A stretch of 41,177 bases of DNA from Streptomyces sp. Lineage in GTDB: Bacteria; Actinomycetota; Actinomycetes; Streptomycetales; Streptomycetaceae. The translations under genes were made by a program, and so were the position numbers. Below, piece by piece: positions 6,513 to 15,060 of this stretch. Position 1 is the first letter of the stretch, and each line of letters begins with the position of its first letter. The stretch is from assembly GCF_019510245.1 (NCBI RefSeq), contig NZ_JAEKKT010000172.1:1-41177 (forward strand), written 5' to 3'. The notes under the pieces were generated by a model. That model made no database searches, was not told the origin of the DNA, and saw only the letters and a program-made list of their open reading frames with translations.

Positions 6513-8042
6513 CTAGCCGCGCATCTGGCCCAGCCAGTGCAGCGTCCGCCGCACTTCGCCCGCCAGGGGATGGCCGGGCCCGTGCAGCCGTTCCACGTCG
6601 AACAGCAGCCGGGTGAGCGTGTCGTGGGCGGCCGGCCGGTCGCCGAGGGCGAGCAGCAGATGGCCGATCCGGCGACGTACCTCGTGCGCGAGCTGCGGGT
6701 CGCCGGCCACGTACTGGTTCTCGTAGTACGGCAGCAGCGCGCGGTACTCCGCGAGCGCGGCCGCGGGTTCGCCGAGCTGTTCCAGGCACTGGGCGGTCTC
6801 GTAGCGGAAGCGCAGGACCTGCGGGTCGGCCTGGCCGGCCTCGGCGGCGCGTTCGTCGGCGAGGCGGCGTAGTTCGGGCAGCGCGCGCCGGTACTGCCCG
6901 TCGTCCATCAGCGTGGCCGCGTACTGCTTGCGGAGGGTGCGTACGACCGCGGAGCGTTCGCCGTGCTGGTCGGCGGCGACGGGCAGGATCGCGCCCAGGA
7001 TGTCGACGGCCTGGGTGATGCGCCCCTCCCCGAGCAGTCGCTTGACCTCGTCGACGGCGGCGGCGACATCCGGTCTGTCCGGTACGGCGGCCACGGGGGC
7101 TGCGGGCTGGGGTGCGGGCGTGCGCGCCCGGTCCGGCCAGGGGGCGTGCGGGCGCAGGAAGGGGCGCGTGGGGTCCAGGGGCGCCCCGGATGGGGTGCCG
7201 CGCGCGGGCAGGAGCGCTGCCAGGTCCTCGTAGACCTCCTGCGCGGACGCGGGGCGGTGCTGCGGGTCCTTGGCGAGCAGGCGCAGCACGAGGCTCTCCA
7301 GCGCCTCCGGGACCTCGGGGCGGGTCCGGCGTACCGGCACCGGCGGTTCGTACAGGTGCCGGTGGAGCACGCCGAGTGCCGTGGAGCCAGCGAACGGTAC
7401 CTCTCCGCTGAGCAGTTCGTGCAGCAGCACGCCGAGCGCGTACAGGTCGGTGTAGGGGCCCACTGCGCCGCCCATCGCCTGCTCGGGCGCCATGTAGGCG
7501 GGCGAGCCGATCGGGGAGCCGGTGTGGGTGAGGCGGGTGGTGTCCGTGTCCATGACGGAGGCGACGCCGAGGTCGAGGACGGTGACCGTGCCGTCCTGCT
7601 TCACCATCACGTTGCGCGGCTTGAGGTCGCGGTGGACGATCGGCACCGCGTGCACGGCGCTCAGCACGGCGCACAGCTGCGCGGCCACCGCCACCGCCCA
7701 CTGCCACGGGTAGGGGTCGTGCTCCGCCAGGTGGTCGGAGAGGTCGGCGCCGTCCACGTACTGCATGACGAGGAAGAGTTCCTCGCCCTCGCTGCCCGCG
7801 TCGTGCACGGTGACCAGGCCGGGGTGGTCGACCTGCGCGGTGACCCGGCACTCCCGCAGGAACCGGCGGCGCAGTTCCTCCGCCTCCGCGCCCGCCACCT
7901 TGTCGGGGCGCAGCAGCTTCACGGCGACGCGCCGGTCGAGCCGCTGGTCGTACGCCGTCCAGACCTGGCCCATGCCGCCCTGCCCGATGAGCGTGGACAG
8001 CTCGTAGCGGCCGGCGACGACCCGTCCCGTCGCCACGGTCAC
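6513..8042 (-). CDS. Soluble Ser/Thr protein kinase with C-terminal helical repeats
   Basis: A 509-residue Hanks-type kinase. Visible are the glycine loop G-Q-G-G-M-G (20-25), the ATP-anchoring Lys 42 in V-A-V-K, the catalytic H-R-D-L-K-P-R-N (Asp 139), and Y-M-A-P-E-Q. The metal-binding DFG is D-L-G (157-159), a Leu substitution seen in some bacterial kinases. A Pro-rich linker (about 285-330) leads to a helical, TPR-like C-terminal region (about 330-505). There is no transmembrane helix and no PASTA repeat, so it is cytosolic. Its GTG start overlaps the stop of the membrane protein gene (GTGA), so the kinase may be recruited to the membrane by that neighbour. Substrates are unknown. Confidence 0.92.
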   Translation of the reverse strand: MTVATGRVVAGRYELSTLIGQGGMGQVWTAYDQRLDRRVAVKLLRPDKVAGAEAEELRRRFLRECRVTAQVDHPGLVTVHDAGSEGEELFLVMQYVDGADLSDHLAEHDPYPWQWAVAVAAQLCAVLSAVHAVPIVHRDLKPRNVMVKQDGTVTVLDLGVASVMDTDTTRLTHTGSPIGSPAYMAPEQAMGGAVGPYTDLYALGVLLHELLSGEVPFAGSTALGVLHRHLYEPPVPVRRTRPEVPEALESLVLRLLAKDPQHRPASAQEVYEDLAALLPARGTPSGAPLDPTRPFLRPHAPWPDRARTPAPQPAAPVAAVPDRPDVAAAVDEVKRLLGEGRITQAVDILGAILPVAADQHGERSAVVRTLRKQYAATLMDDGQYRRALPELRRLADERAAEAGQADPQVLRFRYETAQCLEQLGEPAAALAEYRALLPYYENQYVAGDPQLAHEVRRRIGHLLLALGDRPAAHDTLTRLLFDVERLHGPGHPLAGEVRRTLHWLGQMRG

Positions 8043-8650
8043 CGTCCGCCCTCGTGGTCGCCCTCGCGGTGCCCGTCGTGCTTGCGCAGATAGTCACTGA
8101 GTTCGTCGAGTTCGGCGCGCACCTGGTCGATCCGGGCGGGCGCCGGGCGCTGCGGCGGCGCGGGTACCGGCGACTGCGAGAGCGGCGGCCGGGGCACCGG
8201 GGGAACGGAGTGCGCGGGTGGGACCGGGGTGTGCGGGGGCAGGGTCCCCGTGGTGTACGGCGAGACGGGGGGCGCGTAGGCGTAGGTCTGCGCCCTGTAC
8301 GCCTCGCGCTGCCGCTGGAAGTGGCGTACGTCGGCCACCAGGTAGTAGACGACGGCGCCCAGGAGCGTGCCGAACAGGAGCGTGATCCCCAGGTAGCCAC
8401 CGGGGGTGTGCACGTCGTCGCCGGGTTCGCTGCCCAGCAGCACGATGCTGAGGACGTCGGCCGCGACGGCCGCCACCATCACGCCGATGTCGACCGGTCT
8501 GCGGGTGACGACGGCCAGCCGCAGCAGCATCGCCCACGCCAGGAAGCCGGCGCTGAACACCCCGAGCGCCACGAACACCACACGCAGCAGGACCAGTACC
8601 GCGTCGTGCGGCGGCCGCTGCACCGGCTGCGCATGGCCCTGGCCTTGCAT
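8039..8650 (-). CDS. Small multi-pass membrane protein, coupled to the kinase
   Basis: A 203-residue protein I cannot assign to a named family. Three or four hydrophobic segments (about residues 17-40, 44-72 and 85-108) are followed by a cytosolic tail rich in Pro, Tyr, Ser and Thr (about 115-180). The tail ends in a charged helix (I-D-Q-V-R-A-E-L-D-E-L-S-D-Y-L-R). The ATG has AGGAG at ideal spacing. The four-base overlap with the kinase gene implies equal synthesis, so the Ser/Thr/Tyr-rich tail is a plausible kinase substrate or docking site. That is inference from arrangement only. Confidence 0.75.
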   Translation of the reverse strand: MQGQGHAQPVQRPPHDAVLVLLRVVFVALGVFSAGFLAWAMLLRLAVVTRRPVDIGVMVAAVAADVLSIVLLGSEPGDDVHTPGGYLGITLLFGTLLGAVVYYLVADVRHFQRQREAYRAQTYAYAPPVSPYTTGTLPPHTPVPPAHSVPPVPRPPLSQSPVPAPPQRPAPARIDQVRAELDELSDYLRKHDGHREGDHEGGR

Positions 8651-8670
8651 GATCGCTCCTGTGTGCGTGT

Positions 8671-8699
8671 AAAGGGCGTACGTGAAAAGGGCGTACGTG
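8671..8699 (-). repeat. 14-bp direct repeat in the leader of the membrane protein/kinase operon
   Basis: AAAGGGCGTACGTG occurs twice (8671-8684 and 8686-8699), one base apart, ending 20 bases upstream of the operon's start codon. On the coding strand it reads CACGTACGCCCTTT repeated. It could be a tandem regulator site or a recent slippage duplication. Confidence 0.7.
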
Positions 8700-8704
8700 C
8701 CCGT

Positions 8705-8735
8705 CCGGTGCCAGTCCGCCCGCGGACGGCACCGG
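8705..8735 (-). promoter_or_regulatory. Strong hairpin in the leader of the membrane protein/kinase operon
   Basis: CCGGTGCC-(A)-GTCCG (8705-8718) pairs with CGGAC-GGCACCGG (8723-8735) around a CCCG loop: a 13-bp stem with one bulged A. It lies 55-85 bases before the start codon and after the terminator of the methylase gene. It may be an attenuator, or a second terminator for that gene. Confidence 0.45.
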
Positions 8736-8770
8736 TCGTGCGATGGTGGGGTCGAGCATATGGCCCGGCG

Positions 8771-8807
8771 CGGACAACCGGTTCGGGTTGTACCGAACCG
8801 TTGTCGG
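8771..8807 (-). terminator. Long inverted repeat downstream of the methylase-like gene
   Basis: CGGACAACCGGTTCGG (8771-8786) pairs with CCGAACCGTTGTCGG (8793-8807), with one unpaired base in the stem and a six-base loop. It lies 30 bases past the stop of the methylase-like gene, so a terminator is the simplest reading. Its near-palindromic form upstream of the kinase operon also allows an operator role. Confidence 0.55.
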
Positions 8808-8836
8808 ACCGACTGCCCGCGGACCCCGGAGGGTGA

Positions 8837-11071
8837 TCAGCCGGGCGCGACGGTCCCGTCGGTGAGGCCGTCGTACATCCCGCGCACGAGGTGTTCCCCG
8901 AGCCGGCTCGCGTGGCGCAGCGCCCGTTCGAACTCGTCGAGCGCGCGGAAACGGGCGCCGTAGCGCCGCTGTTCCGCCAGGGGGAGCCGGGGCAGCTGCA
9001 GCCGGCGCACGTCCAGCCGGGTCGCCGTGGAGGCGTAGCTGCTGGCCTGCCGGTTGTTGGCGGTGCCGCGCAGGAAGCCGGCGAGGAACCACGGGTCGAG
9101 GGCGGCGTGGTCGGGGCGCAGCAGCACCAGGTTGCGTCCCAGAACCGCGCCCGCCGTCGCGTCGTCGATCACCCGTGTCACCGAGCCCCCGCCGAGGACC
9201 GGTACGACGACGTCGCCCGGCTCGGTCAGCACGGCCTCCTCGTCGCTCTCCGGCAGGGTGCCCGAGGGAGCCGTCGCGGCGAGGACGTCGTGGTCGGTGA
9301 GCACGGGCACGCGCGCGTGCCCGCCGTTCCCGCCGGTGCGCAGGACCAGCGCGCCCGCGCGCGCGAGTTCGCCGACGGTGGTGAGCGGCCAGCGGGCGGG
9401 CGGCGCCTGGTCGGCCGGCGGCGGGGTGAGGTCGACGGTCAGGCGCAGGGTCTCGCCGAGCCGTTCGCGGACCGCCGTGAGCTCTTCGGCGCCGTCGGCC
9501 GCGGCCGGCGGGGGCAGATGGCGGGCGGGGGCGAGGTCCACATCGTCGTCGAGGAGTTCGATGACCGGCACCGCACGGGCCTGCCCCGGCCGTTCCACCG
9601 GCCCCCCGTCGCGTGCGAAGGCACGCCAGGCGTCCAGGACGGCGTCCCGTACCGCCGCCCAGTCGGGGCCGCCCCGCCCCTCCCCGGCGAACCTCCCGGT
9701 GTCCACGAGCAGCACCTCGGGCGTGGCCGGTGTCCGGTCCGGCCGGCGCAGTACCCACAGGTGCAGCGGGATGCTGTACGGCGGCGCCGCCCCGGCCGGC
9801 AGCGCGACGAGCGCCCGCAGCGCTCCCCTGCGCAGCAGGTCGGCGCGGATCCGGCGTCCGGAACGGCGGGACGCGACGGCCGGCGGCATCAGCAGGACCG
9901 CGGTGCCGCCGTCGGCGAGCCGGGCCAGGGCGTGCTGCACCCAGGCCAGTTCCGACTCGGTGCGTGCGGGGAAGCCGTACTCCCAGCGCGCGTCGTAGGC
10001 CAGTTCGTCGTGGCCCCAGTTGCGCTCGTTGAACGGCGGGTGGCACAGCACCGCGTCGGCGCGCAGCTCCGGGTAGGCGTCGGCGCGCAGGGTGTCGCCG
10101 ACGGCGCCGTGCACCGCGGCCCGGGAGTGCAGCGCGAGCCGCAGCGCGGTGAGCGCGGCGAGGTCGGGGGCGCTGTCCTCGGCGTAGAGCTCCTGGTCGG
10201 GGCGGACGTCGACGGCCCGCAGCAGGGCGCCGGTTCCGCAGGCCGGGTCCAGCACGGTGCGGGCGGGGCCGGCCAGGTCGGCCATGAGACCGGCGAGTTC
10301 GGACGGGGTGAGCGTGTACTGGCGGGGGTTGGCGTCCAGGTGCCGGCCCAGCAGGAACTCGAACGCCTGCCGGGCCCCGGCCTCGGCGGCCAGTTCGGCC
10401 GCGCCGCGCAGGAGTGGGACGGAGGGGAGCAGCTGGGGGCCCGTGGGGGTGCGGACGGCGGGGGCGGCGGGGGGTACGGGGGCGGTGGACGGTGCGGGGG
10501 GCGCGGGCACGGCGGCCATGCCGGGGGTCGTGCCGGGGGTCGTGCCGGGGGTCGTCGGTGCGGCGTTCACAGGGTGGTTGGCCGGTGCGGTGTTCACACC
10601 TTGTGCACCGCGGGACCTGTTCACAGCTTCGGCGGCGGTCGTGGGCCGGCCGCTGTGAACCGCGCGCTCCGCCGAGCCGCCGAGGCGCGCGGTCAGCACC
10701 TGCTCCAGCTCGGCCGGCAGCATCGCGGCCAGGCGCTCGTCGGAACCGGCGCTCACGTGCAGCCAGACGGTGGGGCGCTCATGGATCAGCAGGAGCGCAC
10801 AACCGGCGTGCACCAGCGCCGTCAGCGCACCGTCGGGGTGCCCGGCGAGTTGCTGCCAGACCCGCTCGCGCAGCGGGACCTCGGCGAGTTTGCCCTGCTT
10901 GCGCAGCCAGGCCTCGACCTCGGCGAGCGCGAAGGAGGGACTGGTCTCGGTGCCGCCGACCGGCTTGGGGAAGTCGGCGTGCCGGCGGCGCCAGTTGCTG
11001 ACGGCGGCGCGGCCCACCCCGGCGAGCCGTGCGATGCCAGCCGCGGTCACCTCTGTGGCGTTGTCCTGCAC
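8837..11071 (-). CDS. HTH + N6-adenine DNA methylase + recognition-like domain fusion
   Basis: A 744-residue solitary methyltransferase-like protein. Domains in order: an N-terminal helix-turn-helix (about 8-40, G-I-A-R-L-A-G-V-G-R-A-A-V-S-N-W); an Ala/Pro/Thr linker with three P-G-T-T units (about 173-184); a type I HsdM-like catalytic domain (about 220-450) with SAM motif I D-P-A-C-G-T-G (275-281); and a C-terminal HsdS-like target-recognition/coiled-coil region (about 563-730). Motif IV, usually N-P-P-F/Y, is C-H-P-P-F (343-347), so the catalytic Asn is His. No restriction or HsdR gene is nearby. The GTG at 11071 is chosen for GGGGAG at good spacing; the frame is open further upstream. It may be a regulatory methylase or a methylase-derived DNA-binding protein. 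Confidence 0.85.
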   Translation of the reverse strand: MQDNATEVTAAGIARLAGVGRAAVSNWRRRHADFPKPVGGTETSPSFALAEVEAWLRKQGKLAEVPLRERVWQQLAGHPDGALTALVHAGCALLLIHERPTVWLHVSAGSDERLAAMLPAELEQVLTARLGGSAERAVHSGRPTTAAEAVNRSRGAQGVNTAPANHPVNAAPTTPGTTPGTTPGMAAVPAPPAPSTAPVPPAAPAVRTPTGPQLLPSVPLLRGAAELAAEAGARQAFEFLLGRHLDANPRQYTLTPSELAGLMADLAGPARTVLDPACGTGALLRAVDVRPDQELYAEDSAPDLAALTALRLALHSRAAVHGAVGDTLRADAYPELRADAVLCHPPFNERNWGHDELAYDARWEYGFPARTESELAWVQHALARLADGGTAVLLMPPAVASRRSGRRIRADLLRRGALRALVALPAGAAPPYSIPLHLWVLRRPDRTPATPEVLLVDTGRFAGEGRGGPDWAAVRDAVLDAWRAFARDGGPVERPGQARAVPVIELLDDDVDLAPARHLPPPAAADGAEELTAVRERLGETLRLTVDLTPPPADQAPPARWPLTTVGELARAGALVLRTGGNGGHARVPVLTDHDVLAATAPSGTLPESDEEAVLTEPGDVVVPVLGGGSVTRVIDDATAGAVLGRNLVLLRPDHAALDPWFLAGFLRGTANNRQASSYASTATRLDVRRLQLPRLPLAEQRRYGARFRALDEFERALRHASRLGEHLVRGMYDGLTDGTVAPG

Positions 11072-11171
11072 GCGGCCTCGCTCCCCTTGACCCATGTGTG
11101 CACCGAGCATACCGACGCGCACAAGATCCCCTGCTTCACGGACGTGTACACCTCGCTCCACGCAAGTCATG

Positions 11172-11200
11172 TTGACTCGGTTCACAGCCTCTGCTGTTAT
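11172..11200 (+). promoter_or_regulatory. Candidate HrdB-type promoter for the lipoprotein gene
   Basis: TTGACT (11172-11177) and TGTTAT (11195-11200) are separated by 17 bases, close to the housekeeping sigma consensus. The predicted start near 11207 leaves a 30-base leader containing GAAGGA before the ATG at 11237. The divergent methylase-like gene starts 100 bases to the left. Confidence 0.55.
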
Positions 11201-11236
11201 TGACTCACCACTTCACCGACTCCCGAAGGACTCCCG

Positions 11237-11950
11237 ATGCGTCTCCCGTCCCGTGCCGTGATGCTGATAGCCGCCGCGGCCCTTCCGCTGGCCCTGACCG
11301 CCTGTTCCTCCGGTTCCACCGGCTCCGCCACCGACACCGGTACCGGCACGAGCGCCGAGCCCGCCAAGGCGAAGGACCCCAACTCCGGGCTCGACACGGG
11401 CACGCAGCTGAAGAAGGCGCTGGCGCCCGCCTCGGCGTTCCCTTCCGGGCTCACCCTTGAGTCCGACGGTTCCGCGGACAGCGGTGGCCAGTTCCTCGCT
11501 CCGACCGGCCCGAAGGCCGGGAAGCCGGACTGCACCAGGCTGGAGACCACGTCCTGGATCCAGGTGTCCGGCTACAAGGGCGGGGTGTCGTTCGCGCAGA
11601 ACGGCTACGCGAACAAGACCGAGGAAGTGGACCAGGAGATCGACGCCTTCCAGGGCACCACGGCGACCGCCGTGATGAAGGCGCTGCGGGCCGTGGCCGC
11701 CGAGTGCGCCACGTACACGGACACCGACGCGCACGCCAAGGTGAAGCTCACCGGCACGGCCACGGCCGGACTCGGCGACGAGGCCTTCACCATGACGCTG
11801 ACGAGCGGCTACTGGGAGAACGGCACCACGCTGGTCGCGGCCCGTTCCGGCAGCTCCGTGGTCACCGTGCTGTCCACCGCGGGCAGCGACAACGGCGCCG
11901 CGTCCGCGAGGAAGGTGACGACGACGATCCTGTCGGCGCTGAAGAAGTAG
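11237..11950 (+). CDS. Secreted lipoprotein of unknown function
   Basis: A 237-residue lipoprotein. A signal peptide with lipobox L-T-A-C (Cys near residue 23) is followed by a Ser/Gly/Thr-rich tether (about 24-45) and a folded domain with two further Cys (C-T-R-L and A-E-C-A-T). This could be a PknH-type extracellular sensor-like fold, judging only by the paired Cys and the size. GAAGGA precedes the ATG by eight bases. It stands in front of the M48 peptidase gene in the same direction with a 41-base gap and no terminator, so the three genes to 14978 may be one operon. I do not recognise a specific function. Confidence 0.75.
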   Translation: MRLPSRAVMLIAAAALPLALTACSSGSTGSATDTGTGTSAEPAKAKDPNSGLDTGTQLKKALAPASAFPSGLTLESDGSADSGGQFLAPTGPKAGKPDCTRLETTSWIQVSGYKGGVSFAQNGYANKTEEVDQEIDAFQGTTATAVMKALRAVAAECATYTDTDAHAKVKLTGTATAGLGDEAFTMTLTSGYWENGTTLVAARSGSSVVTVLSTAGSDNGAASARKVTTTILSALKK

Positions 11951-11991
11951 CTGAAGCAGCAGCTTCCGTTCCGTTTCCGTGAAGGATGCCG

Positions 11992-13860
11992 ATGCGCCTG
12001 AGGTCCCGTCCCGCCGACCGGGCGGCCCCCGGGGAAACCGCCGTACGAGAGCGCGCCGTACGCGAACCCGGCGTGCCCGGAGCACCGCTGCGTGCCGCGC
12101 TCGTTCTCGGCCTGCTCCTCGGCTTCTACCTGCTGGCCCTCCTCATCCTCGTCGCACTCGCGGGCCTGGACGTCTTCCTGGCCCGGGGTCCGGGCCTCAC
12201 GGTCATGGCCGTCGAGGGCTGGCTCGGCTCGCTGGCGATCGCCTGGTGCGTGGTGCGGGTCGTCCTGCTCACCCGCGGCCCCGGGGACGGGCGGGACGAG
12301 CTGCCCGGTGTGCCGCTGGCGCCGCGTGAGCAGCCGGAGCTGTGGCGGCGGGTGCGGGAGCTCGCCGATCGGGTGGGCACTCGGCCGCCCACGGAGATCC
12401 GGGTGATCCCGGGTGCCAACGCCATGGTGCGGGAGGACGCCCGCTGGCTCGGGCTGGTCGCGGGCGAACGGCGGCTCTTCCTCGGCGCGGCGCTGCTGAT
12501 CGGTCTGCCGCAGGACGAACTCCACGCCGTGCTCGGGCACGAACTGGGCCACTACGCCTCCGACGACACCCGGCTGGGCGGCCTGCTCTGGGCGCTGCAC
12601 GGCAGGCTGCTGCACATCACGCACACCTTGCGGCAGCGGGCCGCGCGTGAGGAGGCCGAGGAGAAGGCGAGGACCGCCGCACGGGCCGCACGGCGCCGGG
12701 CGGCCGGCAAACCGGCACCGCTGAAGCGGGAGCCCACGCGGGGCCCGGACCACTACCTGGCCCTCGTCTTCTCCGCGTACGCGCGGTGGTGTCTGCGGCT
12801 GACCGAGACCGTCAGCCGTCGACAGGAGTACGCGGCCGACCTGGTGGCCGCCCAGGTCGCCGGGCCGGGCACCACGGCCGCCGCGCTGCGCCGCATCCCC
12901 GTGCTCGAAACCGCCGACGACCTCTACCTGCGCGAGTACGCCCTGCTGGGCAGCGACGCCGGCCTGCTGCCGCCGGAAGGACAGTTCCACGGCGGGCTCG
13001 CGCTCCTGCTGGCGGACCCCGCGCGCCGGACGGACCTGGAAGCGTGGGCCCGCCAACCGCTCCCGTCGGTGTCCCCCGAGGAACGCTCCCCGTACGACAG
13101 CCACCCGCCCACGGCCGACCGCGTCGCGGCACTGGAGGCGCTCCCCGAGTTCCCCGAGCCCCCCGAACTCCCCGAGCACTCCGGGCTCTCCGAGTTCCCC
13201 GGCCACGGACACGGCACCGCGCGCCCCCGGCCGCCCGCCCTCGCGCTGCTCCGGGAGCCGGACCGCCTCTTCGCCGCACTGGAACGAGCCGTACTGCCCC
13301 GGGAGGCGCTGTCCTGGCGGCGGGTGCCCTGGGCCGAACTGCCCGCGCGGGCCCGGCGCGAGAGCTGGGCGCGCGAAGCGGGGCCGCTGCTGGAGGCCGT
13401 GGCCCAGGTGGCCGGCGCGAGGGGCATCGCCGTGTCGGGGGCATCCGCGGTGACGCACCTCGGCTACCTCCTGGACCTGGTCGACCACGGCCTGCTGCAC
13501 GACATGGCCGACCGGCTGCCCAGATCGGAGCAGGCCGGCCGGAGCAGTGGGCGGGTGGCACGCGAGTTCGGCAGGACCGCCTTCCGTGCGGCCCTGCGCG
13601 GACTCGCGCTGCTCACCGCACTGGACACCGGGCTGTGCCGGTGGGAGCTGTGCTGGTCGGGGCCCGCGGTGCGAGTGGTGGCCCCCGAGCGGTTCGCCGA
13701 GACGCTGGAGCAGGCCCTGGACCACGTGGTCGCCGAGCCGCCCGGCACGGCTCCCCTGCGGGCTCTGCTGCTGTCCGGCGACGGCCACGCTCCGACCACC
13801 CCCGCGCCCATCTCGTCAACCGCCCTCTTCGGCGGCTCCTACCCGAAAGACCCGGTATGA
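11992..13860 (+). CDS. M48-family zinc metallopeptidase, membrane anchored
   Basis: A 622-residue protein. Two hydrophobic segments (about 33-60 and 73-92) anchor the N-terminus. The zinc motif is H-E-L-G-H (183-187), within V-L-G-H-E-L-G-H-Y, and the third ligand is likely Glu 279 in R-Q-E-Y-A-A-D. Both are typical of M48 (HtpX/Ste24-like) proteases, which degrade membrane or misfolded proteins. The long C-terminal half (about 300-620) is Pro/Glu-rich and not recognisable. The second of two close ATGs (11992) is preferred because GAAGG sits six bases before it, while it touches the first (11986). The TGA overlaps the ATG of the next gene (ATGA). Confidence 0.87.
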   Translation: MRLRSRPADRAAPGETAVRERAVREPGVPGAPLRAALVLGLLLGFYLLALLILVALAGLDVFLARGPGLTVMAVEGWLGSLAIAWCVVRVVLLTRGPGDGRDELPGVPLAPREQPELWRRVRELADRVGTRPPTEIRVIPGANAMVREDARWLGLVAGERRLFLGAALLIGLPQDELHAVLGHELGHYASDDTRLGGLLWALHGRLLHITHTLRQRAAREEAEEKARTAARAARRRAAGKPAPLKREPTRGPDHYLALVFSAYARWCLRLTETVSRRQEYAADLVAAQVAGPGTTAAALRRIPVLETADDLYLREYALLGSDAGLLPPEGQFHGGLALLLADPARRTDLEAWARQPLPSVSPEERSPYDSHPPTADRVAALEALPEFPEPPELPEHSGLSEFPGHGHGTARPRPPALALLREPDRLFAALERAVLPREALSWRRVPWAELPARARRESWAREAGPLLEAVAQVAGARGIAVSGASAVTHLGYLLDLVDHGLLHDMADRLPRSEQAGRSSGRVAREFGRTAFRAALRGLALLTALDTGLCRWELCWSGPAVRVVAPERFAETLEQALDHVVAEPPGTAPLRALLLSGDGHAPTTPAPISSTALFGGSYPKDPV

Positions 13861-14978
13861 ACGTCCTGATCGACATCGCCGGTGCCGGCGCCCTCCTCTA
13901 CGCGGCCGTCACCATCCCGCGCAACGCCCGCAAGGCGCGGGCGCTCCGGGCGGAGGCGAAGGCCAAGGCGCCGGTCAACATCGACCCCGCCAAGTACGGG
14001 CTGGTGCCCGCCGCCCACCTCGACAGCCGTTTCGCGGGCCCCGATCCCGAGGCCGACGCGGTCGCGGCGGCCGCCCTCGCCGGTGACTGGCGGCGGGCCG
14101 CCGCCTACCTGGCCGGGGCGGGCCGCGACTGGGACCTGCGCTGGTACCGGCTCGGCATCCTCGTACACGCCGCCGCCGAGGACGACGCCTGGCTCAAGGC
14201 GTGGCGGACCGAGTACCCCGGCGACCCGTCCGCCGCCCTCGTGCACGCCGACGCGCTGGTCGTGCTCGCGGGCAAGGTCCGCGGCGCCAAACAGGCGAAG
14301 CACACCACGGCCGAGCAGTTCGAGGGCTTCCACCGGCTGCTCGCCGAGGCGCTGCCCGCCTGCCAGGAGGCCGCCTGGATGGCGCCCGAGGACCCCTCCC
14401 CCTGGATCGCGCAGATCTCCATCGCGCTGGGGCTCGGCTGGCCGCACGACGACTTCCGGGCGCTGTGGGCCGAGATCACCGCACGCGATCCGTACCACTT
14501 CGGAGCGCACGCGCGAGCCCTGCAGTACTGGTGCGCCAAGTGGCGGGGTTCGCACGACCTGATGTACGCGTTCGCCGAGCAGGCCGCGGCCACCGCGCCG
14601 CAGGGCAGCCTGCTGCCCGTGCTGCGCCTGGACGCACTGATGGAGCACGCGTTCCGGGAGCCGAAGGCGCCCGTGTACGACCAGCCGTTCGTGCAGGCGG
14701 CCGTGGACGCCACCCTGGACGCCGTGGACCGGGCACCGGCCGGGCACCACCGGCTGCCGACGGTGCGGCACCTGCTGGCGGACACCCTGTTCCAGACGAA
14801 ACGGTACGCGGAGGCCGTCGAGCAGTTCCGGGCGGTCGGCGGCCACATCGGCAGCCCGCCGTGGTCGTACTCCGCGAACCCGGTCAAGGCGTTCGTCTTC
14901 GCCCGCACCAACACCTTCGTGGCCTGGGAGAAGGCAGGCTGCCCGGCCCCTCCGCCGCGCGGCCACCTGGGCCGGTGA
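13857..14978 (+). CDS. Helical (TPR-like) protein coupled to the M48 peptidase
   Basis: A 373-residue protein with an N-terminal hydrophobic helix (about 2-20) that could anchor it, then a largely helical body with short TPR-like signatures (for example Y-A-E-A-V-E-Q-F-R-A-V near 320) and many Trp residues. I do not recognise a named family. The four-base overlap with the peptidase gene suggests it works with that enzyme, perhaps as an adaptor or substrate-binding partner. No catalytic motif is seen. No terminator is obvious in the 82 bases that follow. Confidence 0.75.
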   Translation: MNVLIDIAGAGALLYAAVTIPRNARKARALRAEAKAKAPVNIDPAKYGLVPAAHLDSRFAGPDPEADAVAAAALAGDWRRAAAYLAGAGRDWDLRWYRLGILVHAAAEDDAWLKAWRTEYPGDPSAALVHADALVVLAGKVRGAKQAKHTTAEQFEGFHRLLAEALPACQEAAWMAPEDPSPWIAQISIALGLGWPHDDFRALWAEITARDPYHFGAHARALQYWCAKWRGSHDLMYAFAEQAAATAPQGSLLPVLRLDALMEHAFREPKAPVYDQPFVQAAVDATLDAVDRAPAGHHRLPTVRHLLADTLFQTKRYAEAVEQFRAVGGHIGSPPWSYSANPVKAFVFARTNTFVAWEKAGCPAPPPRGHLGR

Positions 14979-15060
14979 CACCCGCGCAGCCTCGGTGTCC
15001 ACAAGGTTCGTTTACAACCAGCCGCAGGTGCCGCGGACCATGTTGTGGTAGGCAGGGTTC

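Noticed and set aside
10519..10556. Threefold CCGGGGGTCGTG repeat as a CRISPR-like or regulatory array
   Set aside because: It lies in frame in the methylase-like gene and encodes P-G-T-T units of a flexible linker; there are no spacers.
8837..11071. A type I restriction-modification or BREX locus
   Set aside because: Only the methylase/recognition fusion is present; no HsdR, PglZ, BrxC or other helicase gene adjoins it.
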